Source of the DNA: Erysipelotrichales bacterium
Lineage (GTDB): Bacteria > Bacillota_I > Bacilli_A > Erysipelotrichales > Erysipelotrichaceae
Length of the DNA: 64,000 nt
Reading direction: 5' to 3'
NCBI GenBank assembly: GCA_910576855.1
Contig: CAJTJP010000013.1
Coordinates: 1-64,000, forward strand
Positions 52,186 to 60,611 of the stretch are shown here, piece after piece. Position numbers and translations under genes: made by a program. Within the stretch, counting starts at the first letter, position 1, and every line of letters begins with the position of its first letter. The notes below the pieces were generated by a model. It ran no database searches and was not told where the DNA came from. It worked only from the letters and a program-made list of their open reading frames with translations.

Positions 52186-53187
52186 TTATTCATTGATTTC
52201 ATTTTTCAAATCTCTCAGCATCAAATCACTTGCGGATTGATGCGGATTTTTGCCTTCGTAAATCACACGATAGATTTCCGTAACGATCGGCATCGCAATT
52301 CCCAGTTTTTCCGCAACCTCATGAACGATTTTTACCGTACGAATCCCCTCGACCGTTTTTGTATTCGTTTCCAGAAAATGCTTGGCATTTCCTTCTTTAC
52401 CGATCGTATATCCTGCTTGAAAGTTACGTGAATGAACGCTTGTGCAGGTTACGATCAAATCACCGATACCCGTCAATCCCATCATTGTGCTTTTTTGACC
52501 GCCCATCGCACTGCAGTAACGAATCATTTCGGCCAAGCCTCGCGTGATCAATGCTGCTCTTGTATTATCACCGTATCCGAGTCCCGCAAGCATACCGCTC
52601 GCAAGCGCAATGGCATTTTTCAGCGCAACGCCGATTTCACTGCCGATTTCATCATTACCGCGATAAACACGCAGATACTGATTGGAAAATAAATGCTGGA
52701 TACGCTCTGCGTCCGCTTCCTTTTGAGAAACCGCACAAATCGTTGTCAGCATACGGATGATGACCTCCTCTGCATGTGAGGGACCGATCAACGATACCAC
52801 ACTGCTCAGCTTTTCTGCAGGCATGACCTGACGAATCACCTCTGACATTCTGCCGTTGGTTTTGGGATGAAAGCCCTTGGCCGTATTCACGATGATGATT
52901 GGATGATCGACAAGCTCCTGTATCTGCATACATACTGCTTCAATCGCAATGCTGGGAACGCTTAATACGATGACATCGGCATTTTTAACAACACTGATAT
53001 CAGTCGTAGCGCACAGCTTTTCATTTAATTTCACATCGGAAAAATACTTGCGATTTTGATGATAATCATTGATATCATTAATTTCAGCCTCATCTAAGCC
53101 GTAAATAATTACGTCCTCATTTTTATCCTGTAAAACCTGTGCTAAGGCAGTGCCCCAGCTTCCGCTTCCGATAACAACTGTTTTCAT
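52186..53187 (-). CDS. gpsA: glycerol-3-phosphate dehydrogenase [NAD(P)+]
   Basis: GpsA reduces dihydroxyacetone phosphate to sn-glycerol-3-phosphate for phospholipid synthesis. The 333-aa chain has the dinucleotide loop VIGSGSWGTALA (4-15), VNTAKGF (about 100-106), SLIGPSHAEEV (about 129-139) and the substrate-binding GSEIGVALKNAIALASGM (about 182-199). It lies 7 bp after der, in the conserved cmk-der-gpsA order of Firmicutes. Confidence 0.97.
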   Translation of the reverse strand: MKTVVIGSGSWGTALAQVLQDKNEDVIIYGLDEAEINDINDYHQNRKYFSDVKLNEKLCATTDISVVKNADVIVLSVPSIAIEAVCMQIQELVDHPIIIVNTAKGFHPKTNGRMSEVIRQVMPAEKLSSVVSLIGPSHAEEVIIRMLTTICAVSQKEADAERIQHLFSNQYLRVYRGNDEIGSEIGVALKNAIALASGMLAGLGYGDNTRAALITRGLAEMIRYCSAMGGQKSTMMGLTGIGDLIVTCTSVHSRNFQAGYTIGKEGNAKHFLETNTKTVEGIRTVKIVHEVAEKLGIAMPIVTEIYRVIYEGKNPHQSASDLMLRDLKNEINE

Positions 53188-53194
53188 AGGCTAC

Positions 53195-54502
53195 CTACTT
53201 TCTTTCACGTGCAATGATACGAAGTGTCGTTCCTGTAAAACCAAAGGCTTCGCGCAGACGATTTTCCAAATAGCGCTGATAGGAAAAATGCAGCAGGCTC
53301 GGATCATTCACAAACAGGACGATTGTCGGTGGTGCAACTGCGACTTGAGAAGCGTAATAAATCTTTAAGCGCTGTCCCTTATGCGTTGGCGGCGGTGTCA
53401 TCAGCTGAGCATCCATAATGACCTCATTGAGAATATTGGTTTGAATCCGAAGTAACGAAAAGTCATGAACCTCATCAATCAGCGGCAGCAGCGCATTTAC
53501 ACGCTGTCCGCTTTTTGCCGATACAAAGAGAACCGGCGCATAATCCAAATATATAAACTCCTGACGCAGTTTTTTCGTGATCTGATTCATAGTTTGTTCA
53601 TCTTTTTCAACCGTATCCCATTTATTATAGACAAGAATGACCCCCTTGCCTGCTTCATGGGCATATCCCGCAACATGCTTGTCCTGTTCTCTGATTCCAA
53701 GCTCACCGTCAAGCACGACCAAGACGACATCACTGCGCTCGATTGCGCTCATCGCTCTTAATACACTGTATTTTTCGATTGCCTCATAGACCTTGCCGCG
53801 CTTTCTGATACCTGCCGTATCGATAACGACATAGTCCTTATCCTCATGATGAAAGGGCGTATCGATCGCATCTCTTGTGGTACCCTCGATACTACTGACG
53901 ATCGAGCGCTCCTCTTTTAATAAGGCATTTACCAATGAGGACTTTCCGACATTCGGACGACCGATCAGACAAAATTTCGTCATGCCCTCATAATCGTCCA
54001 CTTTTTTATCGGGAAAGCTTTTCAATACCTCATCCAATATGTCACCGATACCGATGCCGTGAACACCGGAAATCGCAATCGGATCACCAATACCTAGATT
54101 ATAGAATTCATAGATATTTGCCTGCATTTCAGCATTATCAACCTTATTGACCGCTAAAATAACAGGCTTTTCACTGCGCTGAAGCATTCGTGCGATGAAT
54201 TCATCATCATTGGTAATGCCTTCCTTACCGTTAACGACAAAAATAATCACATCGGCTTCATCAACAGCGATTTCCACCTGCATGCGGATTTCTTCTTGAA
54301 ACGGCTGGTCCGCAAGCTGAATGCCTCCGGTATCAATTAAGCGAAATTCCTGTGTCAGCCATTCCACTTTACCGTAAATACGATCACGTGTTACTCCGGG
54401 AGTATCCTCGACAATACTTTTGCGTTCCCCTATCATACGGTTAAAAATCGTTGATTTCCCAACATTGGGACGACCAACGATCGCAGCGATTCCTTTAATC
54501 AT
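53195..54502 (-). CDS. der: ribosome assembly GTPase Der (EngA)
   Basis: Der is the double-GTPase needed for 50S ribosome assembly. The 435-aa chain has a first G domain with GRPNVGKST (10-18), [10 protein letters not shown] and DTGG, a second G domain with GRPNVGKSS (about 183), [11 protein letters not shown] and [11 protein letters not shown], and a C-terminal KH-like domain ending ARERK. The candidate ATGs are 54508 and 54502. The AGGAGG that should serve them lies upstream of a 7-bp hairpin; with the hairpin folded, ATG 54502 sits nine bases from it, so I prefer that start. Confidence 0.95.
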   Translation of the reverse strand: MIKGIAAIVGRPNVGKSTIFNRMIGERKSIVEDTPGVTRDRIYGKVEWLTQEFRLIDTGGIQLADQPFQEEIRMQVEIAVDEADVIIFVVNGKEGITNDDEFIARMLQRSEKPVILAVNKVDNAEMQANIYEFYNLGIGDPIAISGVHGIGIGDILDEVLKSFPDKKVDDYEGMTKFCLIGRPNVGKSSLVNALLKEERSIVSSIEGTTRDAIDTPFHHEDKDYVVIDTAGIRKRGKVYEAIEKYSVLRAMSAIERSDVVLVVLDGELGIREQDKHVAGYAHEAGKGVILVYNKWDTVEKDEQTMNQITKKLRQEFIYLDYAPVLFVSAKSGQRVNALLPLIDEVHDFSLLRIQTNILNEVIMDAQLMTPPPTHKGQRLKIYYASQVAVAPPTIVLFVNDPSLLHFSYQRYLENRLREAFGFTGTTLRIIARERK

Positions 54503-54508
54503 AAGCAT

Positions 54509-54538
54509 GCTGTATTGTTAAGATACAGCCCACCTCCT
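54509..54538 (-). promoter_or_regulatory. ribosome site bridged to the der start by a hairpin
   Basis: AGGAGG (plus 54533-54538, overlapping the cmk stop) is followed by TGG, then a perfect 7-bp hairpin GCTGTAT-cttaaca-ATACAGC (54529-54509), then ATGCTTATG. Linear spacing from AGGAGG is 24 and 30 bases; with the hairpin excluded it is 3 and 9. Confidence 0.6.
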
Positions 54539-55196
54539 ATCCACATGTATCTGTGATGATCATACTGATTTTCTCAACGACCTCATCTATTGTTAAATTG
54601 CTTGTATCAACGGCGATTGCATCCTCCGCCTGCTTCAGCGGTGATTCTTTGCGATGCGTATCTTGATAATCGCGTTGAACGATATCCTGGCAGATCGTAT
54701 CATAATCGGCACTGATTCCTTTTTGTACATATTCATTGAAACGGCGCTTGGCTCTTGCTTCCACACTGGCCACCATATAGATTTTTACATCGGCATCAGG
54801 CAAAACAACGGTTCCGATATCACGTCCGTCTAAGATATAGCCCTTTTCCTCTGCGATTTCCTGCTGCATCGCTACTAAGGCCTTGCGAACACCTGCGAAA
54901 GCAGATACCTTTGAAGCAGCCATAGAAATATCATTGTTGCGTATTTCAACGCTGACATTTTTATCGCCGATATAAACCTGCTTATTATCGTCAAAGCGAA
55001 TATCTAAGTGCTTTACCAATTCGCTCAAGGCTGCTTCATCGGTTAATGAAATTCCTTGTTGATCCGCCGCAAATGCACAGCAACGATACATCGCTCCGGT
55101 ATCTAAATGCGTCAAATGAAATTTTTTAGCCAATAAGTCCGCAATCGTACTTTTCCCTGCAGCACTCGGACCGTCAATCGCAATATTTATTTTCAT
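54537..55196 (-). CDS. cmk: cytidylate kinase
   Basis: Cmk phosphorylates CMP and dCMP. The 219-aa chain has the P-loop GPSAAGKST (8-16), HLDTGAMYRC (about 29-38), GRDIGTVVLPDADVKIYM (about 123-140) with the catalytic Arg-Asp, and a lid rich in arginine (EARAKRRFNEY). The start lies 1 bp after the stop of the coiled-coil membrane protein gene. It is second gene of that protein-cmk-der-gpsA set. Confidence 0.96.
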   Translation of the reverse strand: MKINIAIDGPSAAGKSTIADLLAKKFHLTHLDTGAMYRCCAFAADQQGISLTDEAALSELVKHLDIRFDDNKQVYIGDKNVSVEIRNNDISMAASKVSAFAGVRKALVAMQQEIAEEKGYILDGRDIGTVVLPDADVKIYMVASVEARAKRRFNEYVQKGISADYDTICQDIVQRDYQDTHRKESPLKQAEDAIAVDTSNLTIDEVVEKISMIITDTCG

Positions 55197-55197
55197 A

Positions 55198-56205
55198 TTA
55201 AACCAATCCTCCGGCCTGAATGACCCAATAAATAATAATACCGATAATTACAAGCAGCGCTAAAATCAAGCATCCCAATATGACATTCAGCATTTTATTC
55301 GTCTTCTCAACGCCTTCACTTAAATCATTAAGATCATCCTCATATTCATTCAGCTGAACACGAAGCTGTTGTGTTTCCTCTACAAGTTTCTGATGCAGTC
55401 TTTGTTCACGCTCTACTTCAGCCTGAAGCTCCTTTGTAGCAACTGTTTTCGGCTTTGGCTTATTCGAAACACTGCGCTTTTCCTGTTTTTCACTCGGTTC
55501 AGTTACGTTCTTTACATTGCTGTTTACTTCATTGATTTCTGTGACAGGCTTTTCCTTATGCTTTTTCAAGCTCAGCTTTTTTGCCTGCTTTGGCATACTC
55601 TGAGCTTCACTTTGCTCCTGCGAAAGCTCTGTCCTTGATGCTTCAATCGTAACGTCTTGTTGAGGCTGTTCCTCAGCCTTCTGTTCCTCAACGCTCACCT
55701 TTTGCCCTTCAAGCGGTGTGTTTTCCTCCTCTAACAGGCTTTTGACCTGTGCCGCAATATCCTCACGATTCATTGCGGCCGCATCCTCCTGCTTCGCTTC
55801 TTTGATATCCTCCTCAATAGTTTGAATATAATCACTGCGCTTTGCTCTGGAAACGGAATTTAAGCGATTCAAAATATCGATTTGGGTATTTTCACTTTCA
55901 CGATTACCCTTTTTTATATTATATTCACGAACCTCATTGATAAAATCATCTAAATATTCATTGCGAAACTCCTGCATCGTAGAATCGTTATCATCATAGA
56001 TCGATGTTTCGATTCGTTCACGCTGCGGTGCATTAGGTTCTTCCTCAGTAATTGTTACTTTTTTAAAGATTGAAGGATCTATTTCATTTAAACGCTTTGC
56101 ATAAGACTGCAGCTTTTCTTCCGGCGGTGTATCCGTACCGATACTGTCGTCTTCAATCTGCTTACGCAAATCTTCATAGCGCTTGACCCTTGATAAAGTT
56201 TCCAT
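55198..56205 (-). CDS. hypothetical coiled-coil protein with C-terminal membrane anchor
   Basis: No family recognised. The 335-aa protein is highly charged. An N-terminal helical region (about 1-140, rich in E/D/K/R, with SYAKRLNEIDPSIFKK and DDFINEVREY) precedes a low-complexity Glu/Gln/Lys linker (about 150-245). A coiled coil (about 250-300: QAEVEREQRLHQKLVEETQQ and further heptads) and one membrane helix near the C-terminus (about 304-328) follow. This tail-anchored layout puts the bulk in the cytoplasm, as in division or envelope scaffolds. AGGAGG precedes the ATG. It is directly followed by cmk-der-gpsA, so it is probably constitutively expressed and conserved in the clade. Confidence 0.7.
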   Translation of the reverse strand: METLSRVKRYEDLRKQIEDDSIGTDTPPEEKLQSYAKRLNEIDPSIFKKVTITEEEPNAPQRERIETSIYDDNDSTMQEFRNEYLDDFINEVREYNIKKGNRESENTQIDILNRLNSVSRAKRSDYIQTIEEDIKEAKQEDAAAMNREDIAAQVKSLLEEENTPLEGQKVSVEEQKAEEQPQQDVTIEASRTELSQEQSEAQSMPKQAKKLSLKKHKEKPVTEINEVNSNVKNVTEPSEKQEKRSVSNKPKPKTVATKELQAEVEREQRLHQKLVEETQQLRVQLNEYEDDLNDLSEGVEKTNKMLNVILGCLILALLVIIGIIIYWVIQAGGLV

Positions 56206-56333
56206 AAGAAAAACCTCCTAATCAAATATTATTATACCAAACTTCTGCATGAAATGGTATGGATAATTCATAGAAATCAGGTAAAGTTGAAAAAAGTGAT
56301 TCATTGTCACGGTAACAAGTGCTTCTGCAGGCG

Positions 56334-56363
56334 TAAAAGACATGAAATCATGATTTCATGTCT
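56334..56363 (-). terminator. 26-bp perfect palindrome ending the comG operon
   Basis: Positions 56338-56363 are a perfect palindrome (AGACATGAAATCA and its complement). On the minus strand it is followed by only four U. It is the only terminator candidate after the comG genes. Confidence 0.6.
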
Positions 56364-56393
56364 CAGTAAGTATTATCGTAAGTTATTCATTCA

Positions 56394-56723
56394 TTACGTC
56401 AGACTTTTATAGCGAATTGCAGCTGCGAAGCTTGAAAACGGAACAAATATCGCCAATGCCATAAAGGCTAATACATCGATGTTTGCCGTAAAGCCCTGAA
56501 GCTCATAAAGATAAGCCAAAACCGCTAAATAGACAGCACATAAAATGAAATCCTTTCCTTCCAGTGCCTTGCAGTTTTCTTGATAAAAGCCTTTGGATAT
56601 GATTAAGAAAATCAAGAACAGCGGAATGCTTTTATAGATCACCGGATCGATAAAGCACATCATATGACCGAAGCCAAGCAGCAGGCAATATAATATAGTT
56701 GCGGTAAACAGATTCAGCAGCAT
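56394..56723 (-). CDS. small integral membrane protein after comG
   Basis: Hypothetical protein of 109 aa with about four hydrophobic segments (3-22, 29-46, 61-77 and 82-103). The loop between the second and third is charged (GFYQENCKALEGKD). It lies 25 bp after the ComGG-like gene in the same direction and before the operon's terminator, so it is likely co-transcribed with the pseudopilus genes. I see no motif of a prepilin peptidase (no paired aspartates with GxGD). Function is unknown. Confidence 0.6.
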   Translation of the reverse strand: MLLNLFTATILYCLLLGFGHMMCFIDPVIYKSIPLFLIFLIISKGFYQENCKALEGKDFILCAVYLAVLAYLYELQGFTANIDVLAFMALAIFVPFSSFAAAIRYKSLT

Positions 56724-56748
56724 AACGACACCTCTGTGGTTATCATGG

Positions 56749-57240
56749 TTATTTCACTGAAATATATACCAAATCATTTATGCTTTCATCGGAAATTGAA
56801 TACCTTAGCTGTATCAGTTTGTCATTCAAGCGGATCATGCAGCTTTCCTTATCGTATTCTATGGAAATGCGAATATCGTGATATGTAAATGTCTCCGGCT
56901 TTGAAATACAGGCTGCTTCTTTTGCTTGTTGATCAAATTCAATCTCAATCTCTGTTTCATTTTCCTTATTCGCATCCTTAAACACTTCTTCCCTATCGAT
57001 TTCAAATTCGGTATCTGTATCCTCTTTGGTATGATTTTGTTCAATATCAATCATACACTGCTTCATCTGTGACAAGCGCTCCTTTGTTCGATAGATGGAA
57101 GCGATTTTTGCATCATAAAGCAGCATATTCTGCTTGGCATTTTTAAGCGATACTGCCGAAGCGATGATCAATACAGCGGCAATCGTAACGATATTCAGCC
57201 ACATAAGAGCATAGATGCTGAAAAAGCCGTTATTTTTCAC
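56749..57240 (-). CDS. comGG: ComGG-like minor pseudopilin
   Basis: Position and layout identify it: last pseudopilin gene of the set, with an N-terminal NNGFFSIYALMWLNIVTIAAVLII segment resembling a prepilin helix, followed by a charged, poorly conserved domain rich in Glu (about 75-110). I chose the GTG at 57240, which overlaps the ComGF stop by 11 bp; upstream in-frame codons are possible and no perfect ribosome site settles it. Like other ComGG proteins it lacks the canonical Glu5. It probably joins the competence pseudopilus tip or base. Confidence 0.6.
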   Translation of the reverse strand: MKNNGFFSIYALMWLNIVTIAAVLIIASAVSLKNAKQNMLLYDAKIASIYRTKERLSQMKQCMIDIEQNHTKEDTDTEFEIDREEVFKDANKENETEIEIEFDQQAKEAACISKPETFTYHDIRISIEYDKESCMIRLNDKLIQLRYSISDESINDLVYISVK

Positions 57241-57634
57241 AGCCGAGCACCGCACCTTTCTTTTGATGATTGCGCTCATAGCTCAAATGATAACAGCTGC
57301 CTGACCTTGTAAAGCGAACACTGTCGATATCCTGCAGGATTACCTCAAAGCCCTTCCGCTTTACCAAAGCGTTTTTATATCGGGTTAAATAAAAATCTTC
57401 TTGATGATATATAAAATGAAGTTCATTTTGAACAATCCGAAGGCTTTTACTTTGCGCAAGTATCAGCTGAAGCTGCTTGATCGCCAAAATGTCCTCAGCT
57501 TCATGATTTACCCTTGTACTCTTAACGATGATCAATGCTGTTTGCGATAATACAATACAAAATAAAGCGGCACATAATAAAGACAATAACGCTTCAATCA
57601 TCGTAAAACCTTGTTCCTGCTTCATAAATTTCAT
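57230..57634 (-). CDS. comGF: ComGF-like pseudopilin
   Basis: The 134-aa protein has a class III signal EQGFTMIEALLSLLCAALFCIVL. Cleavage would fall after Gly9, leaving Phe+1 and Glu+5. The C-terminal half matches the ComGF pattern (LQLILAQSKSLRI, DIDSVRFTRSGSCYHLSYE). It overlaps the ComGE-like gene upstream by 41 bp and ComGG downstream by 11 bp, showing a tightly packed operon. GGAG lies 13 bases ahead of the ATG, so the exact start is uncertain. Confidence 0.75.
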   Translation of the reverse strand: MKFMKQEQGFTMIEALLSLLCAALFCIVLSQTALIIVKSTRVNHEAEDILAIKQLQLILAQSKSLRIVQNELHFIYHQEDFYLTRYKNALVKRKGFEVILQDIDSVRFTRSGSCYHLSYERNHQKKGAVLGCEK

Positions 57635-57773
57635 AAATATCTAAATTCTCCTTTGTTTTTAATGAGCTGTGAAAGCCCTTCAGTGCACTTGTAAGCATCA
57701 ACAGCAGAATCATCACAAGCATTAAGGCAATCAAAGCATCTAACATCATAAAGCCCTGTTCATTTTTTGACAT
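57594..57773 (-). CDS. comGE: ComGE-like short pseudopilin
   Basis: A 59-aa protein with a prepilin-type N-terminus NEQGFMMLDALIALMLVMILLLML, then only about 30 residues. The residue five after the predicted cleavage is Asp instead of the usual Glu. It is shorter than Bacillus ComGE (about 115) and may be truncated or a minimal minor pseudopilin. I chose the ATG at 57773; its ribosome site is weak (GCGGA). It overlaps both neighbours. Confidence 0.6.
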   Translation of the reverse strand: MSKNEQGFMMLDALIALMLVMILLLMLTSALKGFHSSLKTKENLDIYEIYEAGTRFYDD

Positions 57774-58158
57774 ACATACGTCCGCTTCCCAGTTGAAGCA
57801 CAAGCTCGCTGCTATGGTTTAAATATCGACAGTGAATCGTCTTTGCCTTATCAACATTGCCGTTCGCATGGAAAATGACAAAGCCCTCACAGCGCATACC
57901 GATATCTGTGGTAAGCACATCACTGATAAGTCTTGTTCCTTTAAAATCCACTCTGATATCATTCATCTCTCGCATTGCCCTTCCCTGTATATACAACAAG
58001 CGTTCTTTCAGTACTGCTGTTTTCATATTCATCGTATGATGATTGCCCTTGACCAGCGGAAGCATGCCCGCCATAAAGATAAAGAGTGCCAGTACGATCA
58101 GCATTTCAGCCATCGTAAAGCCGCTATCGTGCCTGTGCTTGACCATTTGCGATTTCAA
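57760..58158 (-). CDS. comGD: ComGD-like pseudopilin
   Basis: The 132-aa protein has a prepilin signal DSGFTMAEMLIVLALFIFMAG (cleavage after Gly, Phe+1, Glu+5), followed by a ComGD/GspH-like domain (KERLLYIQGRAMREMNDIRVDF; VLQLGSGRMYVKK at the end). The start is a TTG at 58158 with GGGTGA five bases upstream; an ATG at 58146 is the alternative. It overlaps the comGC 3' end by 35 bp. Confidence 0.75.
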   Translation of the reverse strand: MKSQMVKHRHDSGFTMAEMLIVLALFIFMAGMLPLVKGNHHTMNMKTAVLKERLLYIQGRAMREMNDIRVDFKGTRLISDVLTTDIGMRCEGFVIFHANGNVDKAKTIHCRYLNHSSELVLQLGSGRMYVKK

Positions 58159-58426
58159 TCATTTCACCCGAAGGACAGCGACGCTGTGACTCCTTGATAT
58201 ATCCTTCTGCAATCAGCTGTTGTATAGAGCTCGGTGATACGAGATGATCGATTTCATACAACAGAATTTGCGCATTTACAACTTCGATCAATGCCTCACA
58301 ACCCTTGTTTTGAATGATTTTTTGTTTTTGTTGAATATTGGGCAGTGTCAATAAAAAGATCAATGCGATAATCGATAATACGATTATCATTTCTAATATA
58401 GTAAAACCATCTTGTTTTTTTCTCAT
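58124..58426 (-). CDS. comGC: major pseudopilin ComGC
   Basis: ComGC is the main subunit of the competence pilus that captures external DNA. The 100-aa precursor has the class III signal KKQDGFTILEMIIVLSIIALIFLL, with cleavage after Gly7 and N-methylation of the new Phe+1, and Glu+5 for assembly. The compact C-terminal part contains two cysteines (about 43 and 84). GGAGGAG precedes the ATG. It lies 69 bp after comGB. Confidence 0.92.
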   Translation of the reverse strand: MRKKQDGFTILEMIIVLSIIALIFLLTLPNIQQKQKIIQNKGCEALIEVVNAQILLYEIDHLVSPSSIQQLIAEGYIKESQRRCPSGEMIEIANGQAQAR

Positions 58427-58495
58427 AGTATTCTCCTCCTTTATGAGATAACATATTGTTTAAAACAGTATTTGAGCTTTTCCGCTCATTGTTGC

Positions 58496-59440
58496 TTACA
58501 TCGTTTCCAAAAGCTGCAGCGGTATCAGCATGATTTGATACACTAAAATCACCATACTGCCGACAAAGCCATAGGAGCCGATTTGAATCCCTTTGCCGAT
58601 ACGCTTTAACAATCGCTTCCACGCTTCCTCTTGAAATGCTTTATACTGTAAAAATGCCGTTTCCATATTCTGAGTATGGGTTCCGATATGAAAATGCTTG
58701 ATAAAATTTGCATCAAGCCATGGCTGTGAATCAAGACACTCATTTAAAGTAAAACCGTTATTCAGCTGCTTCTCTATTTGCGCTGCACAAATCGATAACA
58801 GTGATGCTTGATTCAGCTGAGACAAAAAGCTGAAAGCATTTCTTGTCGATATGCCGTGACGCAAAAATTCGGTATAATAAGCAGCCAACAAATACGAACA
58901 GAATTGTTGAGGCAGTCTTGTAAAGCGCAGTCTATGCAGTACGAAAAGCTTTACAGACAATGATTTTTTCATTATCAGCATCAACAGAATACAAGCGATG
59001 ATTCCCCATAAAACGATATGAGAAAGCAGCTTTAACACAGCGACTGCATGTAAGAGAAAGGCATTTGATGACATGTCAAAGCCTTGCATAAGCTGCGGCA
59101 GAATAAACGATGTGAACATCGTCAGTGTTAAAAATGACATCAGAAATAAAAACATGGGATAGCTCATTTCCTTCAACAGCTTATTTTTCAACTGTTTCGA
59201 AATATCATCGATCGATAAGGCGGATAAAATCGCATTCGGTAGCGAAGTTATTTTAAGGAAAAAGCTCAGATGCTCATAAAATGGCTCAGAATGTCCCTCA
59301 ATCAGACATTCACTCAAAGGCTTGCCCTGTTCCATCGCATAAAATAAGCGTTGATTGCCCTGAAGCATTTCATAAGCCTCACGAAACGGATAGCCTTGGT
59401 GTAAGAGCTGTGCAAGTGCCTCCCACTCATAGCGCTTCAA
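58496..59440 (-). CDS. comGB: competence pilus membrane protein ComGB
   Basis: ComGB is the GspF/PilC-like platform protein of the pseudopilus. The 314-aa chain has two T2SSF domains (about 1-105 and 190-300), each followed by membrane helices (about 105-125, 150-175 and 290-312). The start is a TTG at 59440 with GGTGA eight bases upstream, overlapping comGA by 14 bp. The open frame extends about 140 bases further into comGA, but no ribosome site supports that. The length then matches Bacillus ComGB (323). Confidence 0.88.
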   Translation of the reverse strand: MKRYEWEALAQLLHQGYPFREAYEMLQGNQRLFYAMEQGKPLSECLIEGHSEPFYEHLSFFLKITSLPNAILSALSIDDISKQLKNKLLKEMSYPMFLFLMSFLTLTMFTSFILPQLMQGFDMSSNAFLLHAVAVLKLLSHIVLWGIIACILLMLIMKKSLSVKLFVLHRLRFTRLPQQFCSYLLAAYYTEFLRHGISTRNAFSFLSQLNQASLLSICAAQIEKQLNNGFTLNECLDSQPWLDANFIKHFHIGTHTQNMETAFLQYKAFQEEAWKRLLKRIGKGIQIGSYGFVGSMVILVYQIMLIPLQLLETM

Positions 59441-60425
59441 GGTACAATTCACCGCTTGCCGCTTCTGTTGAAATAAGCCCCGCGCGGATTGCCTGTTTGA
59501 TTTTGGCATAGATATCCTCGTGCCGATCGATTGCTTGGTTTGCCAAGGCTTTTTGGAGCTGTGCTCCTTGCAGAATTTCATAAATACAGATTCGCTCCTT
59601 TTCTTTTAATTGATGAGGATACAGTCGCTGTGAACAAACAGCCGTCAATGTATCCGATAAATCATGATTACTGATACCGAGCTCATTTAAGCGCTTGATT
59701 GCCTCAGCGGCATTTTTAGCATGTACACAGGAGAAAACCATATGACCGCTCAAGGCACAGCGATAAGCCATTCTTGCGCTGTAGGCATCACGAATTTCAC
59801 CGATCATGATCACATCGGGATCATGGCGCATAAATTGACGGATTCCTTCCTCATATGTAAAGCCTGCCGCTTCATTCACCTGCAGCTGCACAAAACGCTC
59901 ATCCTGAATTTCAATCGGATCCTCCAAGGTCATGATCTTATGGCGGCCGATTGCGGCAATTTCCGACAACAAGGCATATAATGTCGTTGTTTTGCCGCTG
60001 CCGGTAGGCCCCGAAAGAATCACCATGCCGCTTGTCTGCTTGACCCAGCCCTCAAAAATTGCCGTTTGTTTCTCATCATGACTCAATTCCTTCAACAGAA
60101 TCCGATGATGATTGTTTAAGATTCGCAGTACCCCAGTTTCCGTATCATATGATGAAATCAATGAAAAACGAAAGGATAAGGTCATTTGGTTCCAGACAAA
60201 GGAAAAGCTGCCTGATTGCGGCTTGTCACTGTTTCCTAAATCCAAATCCGCAATATATTTCAGATAGTGAAACAGCTTGACGCTAAAGGCTGCACTGTGG
60301 ATATTCTCCATTCCCTGTTTGCCTCGCATCATAATTTTTAATCTGTTATTATGATAATGAAAATGAATATCGGTAGCTTGTTTTCTCATCGCCAGGCTTA
60401 TTAATTGATACAGCATGTTTTGCAT
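59427..60425 (-). CDS. comGA: competence pilus assembly ATPase ComGA
   Basis: ComGA is the GspE/PilB-type secretion ATPase that powers pseudopilus assembly at the inner membrane. The 332-aa chain has the Walker A GPTGSGKTT (about 139-147), the Asp box with TLEDPIEI, Walker B DPDVIMIGEIRD (about 196-207) and a His box (SGHMVFSCVHAKNA). The long N1 domain of pilus ATPases is missing, as usual for ComGA. AGGAGGTGA precedes the ATG. It is first gene of comGA-GB-GC-GD-GE-GF-GG. I could not identify a ComK or ComX-type control site upstream. Confidence 0.95.
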   Translation of the reverse strand: MQNMLYQLISLAMRKQATDIHFHYHNNRLKIMMRGKQGMENIHSAAFSVKLFHYLKYIADLDLGNSDKPQSGSFSFVWNQMTLSFRFSLISSYDTETGVLRILNNHHRILLKELSHDEKQTAIFEGWVKQTSGMVILSGPTGSGKTTTLYALLSEIAAIGRHKIMTLEDPIEIQDERFVQLQVNEAAGFTYEEGIRQFMRHDPDVIMIGEIRDAYSARMAYRCALSGHMVFSCVHAKNAAEAIKRLNELGISNHDLSDTLTAVCSQRLYPHQLKEKERICIYEILQGAQLQKALANQAIDRHEDIYAKIKQAIRAGLISTEAASGELYLEAL

Positions 60426-60565
60426 TTAATCACCTCCTATATTACATCTACACACGGAATTGAAAAAACACAAAAAAAACTTAAATTTTTTTATCTTTGA
60501 TTCTTCTGGTAAGTGACAATGGAAAAGAAAGTGGATATATGAACTGATTAATCGCAAAAAGCCGA

Positions 60566-60595
60566 CAAAAAAAGCACAGCGTGTGCCGTGCCTTT
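60566..60595 (-). terminator. intrinsic terminator of the MBL hydrolase gene
   Basis: Minus strand GCACGGC pairs with GCTGTGC with an outer AAA/TTT after one bulged G, loop ACAC, then seven U. Confidence 0.8.
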
Positions 60596-60611
60596 CGTTA
60601 TTAATTCGTTA

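Noticed and set aside
60426-60566. ComK boxes upstream of comGA
   Set aside because: An AAAA-N6-TTTT occurs in an A/T-rich stretch, but the spacing is wrong and a second box is missing; such matches are common by chance.
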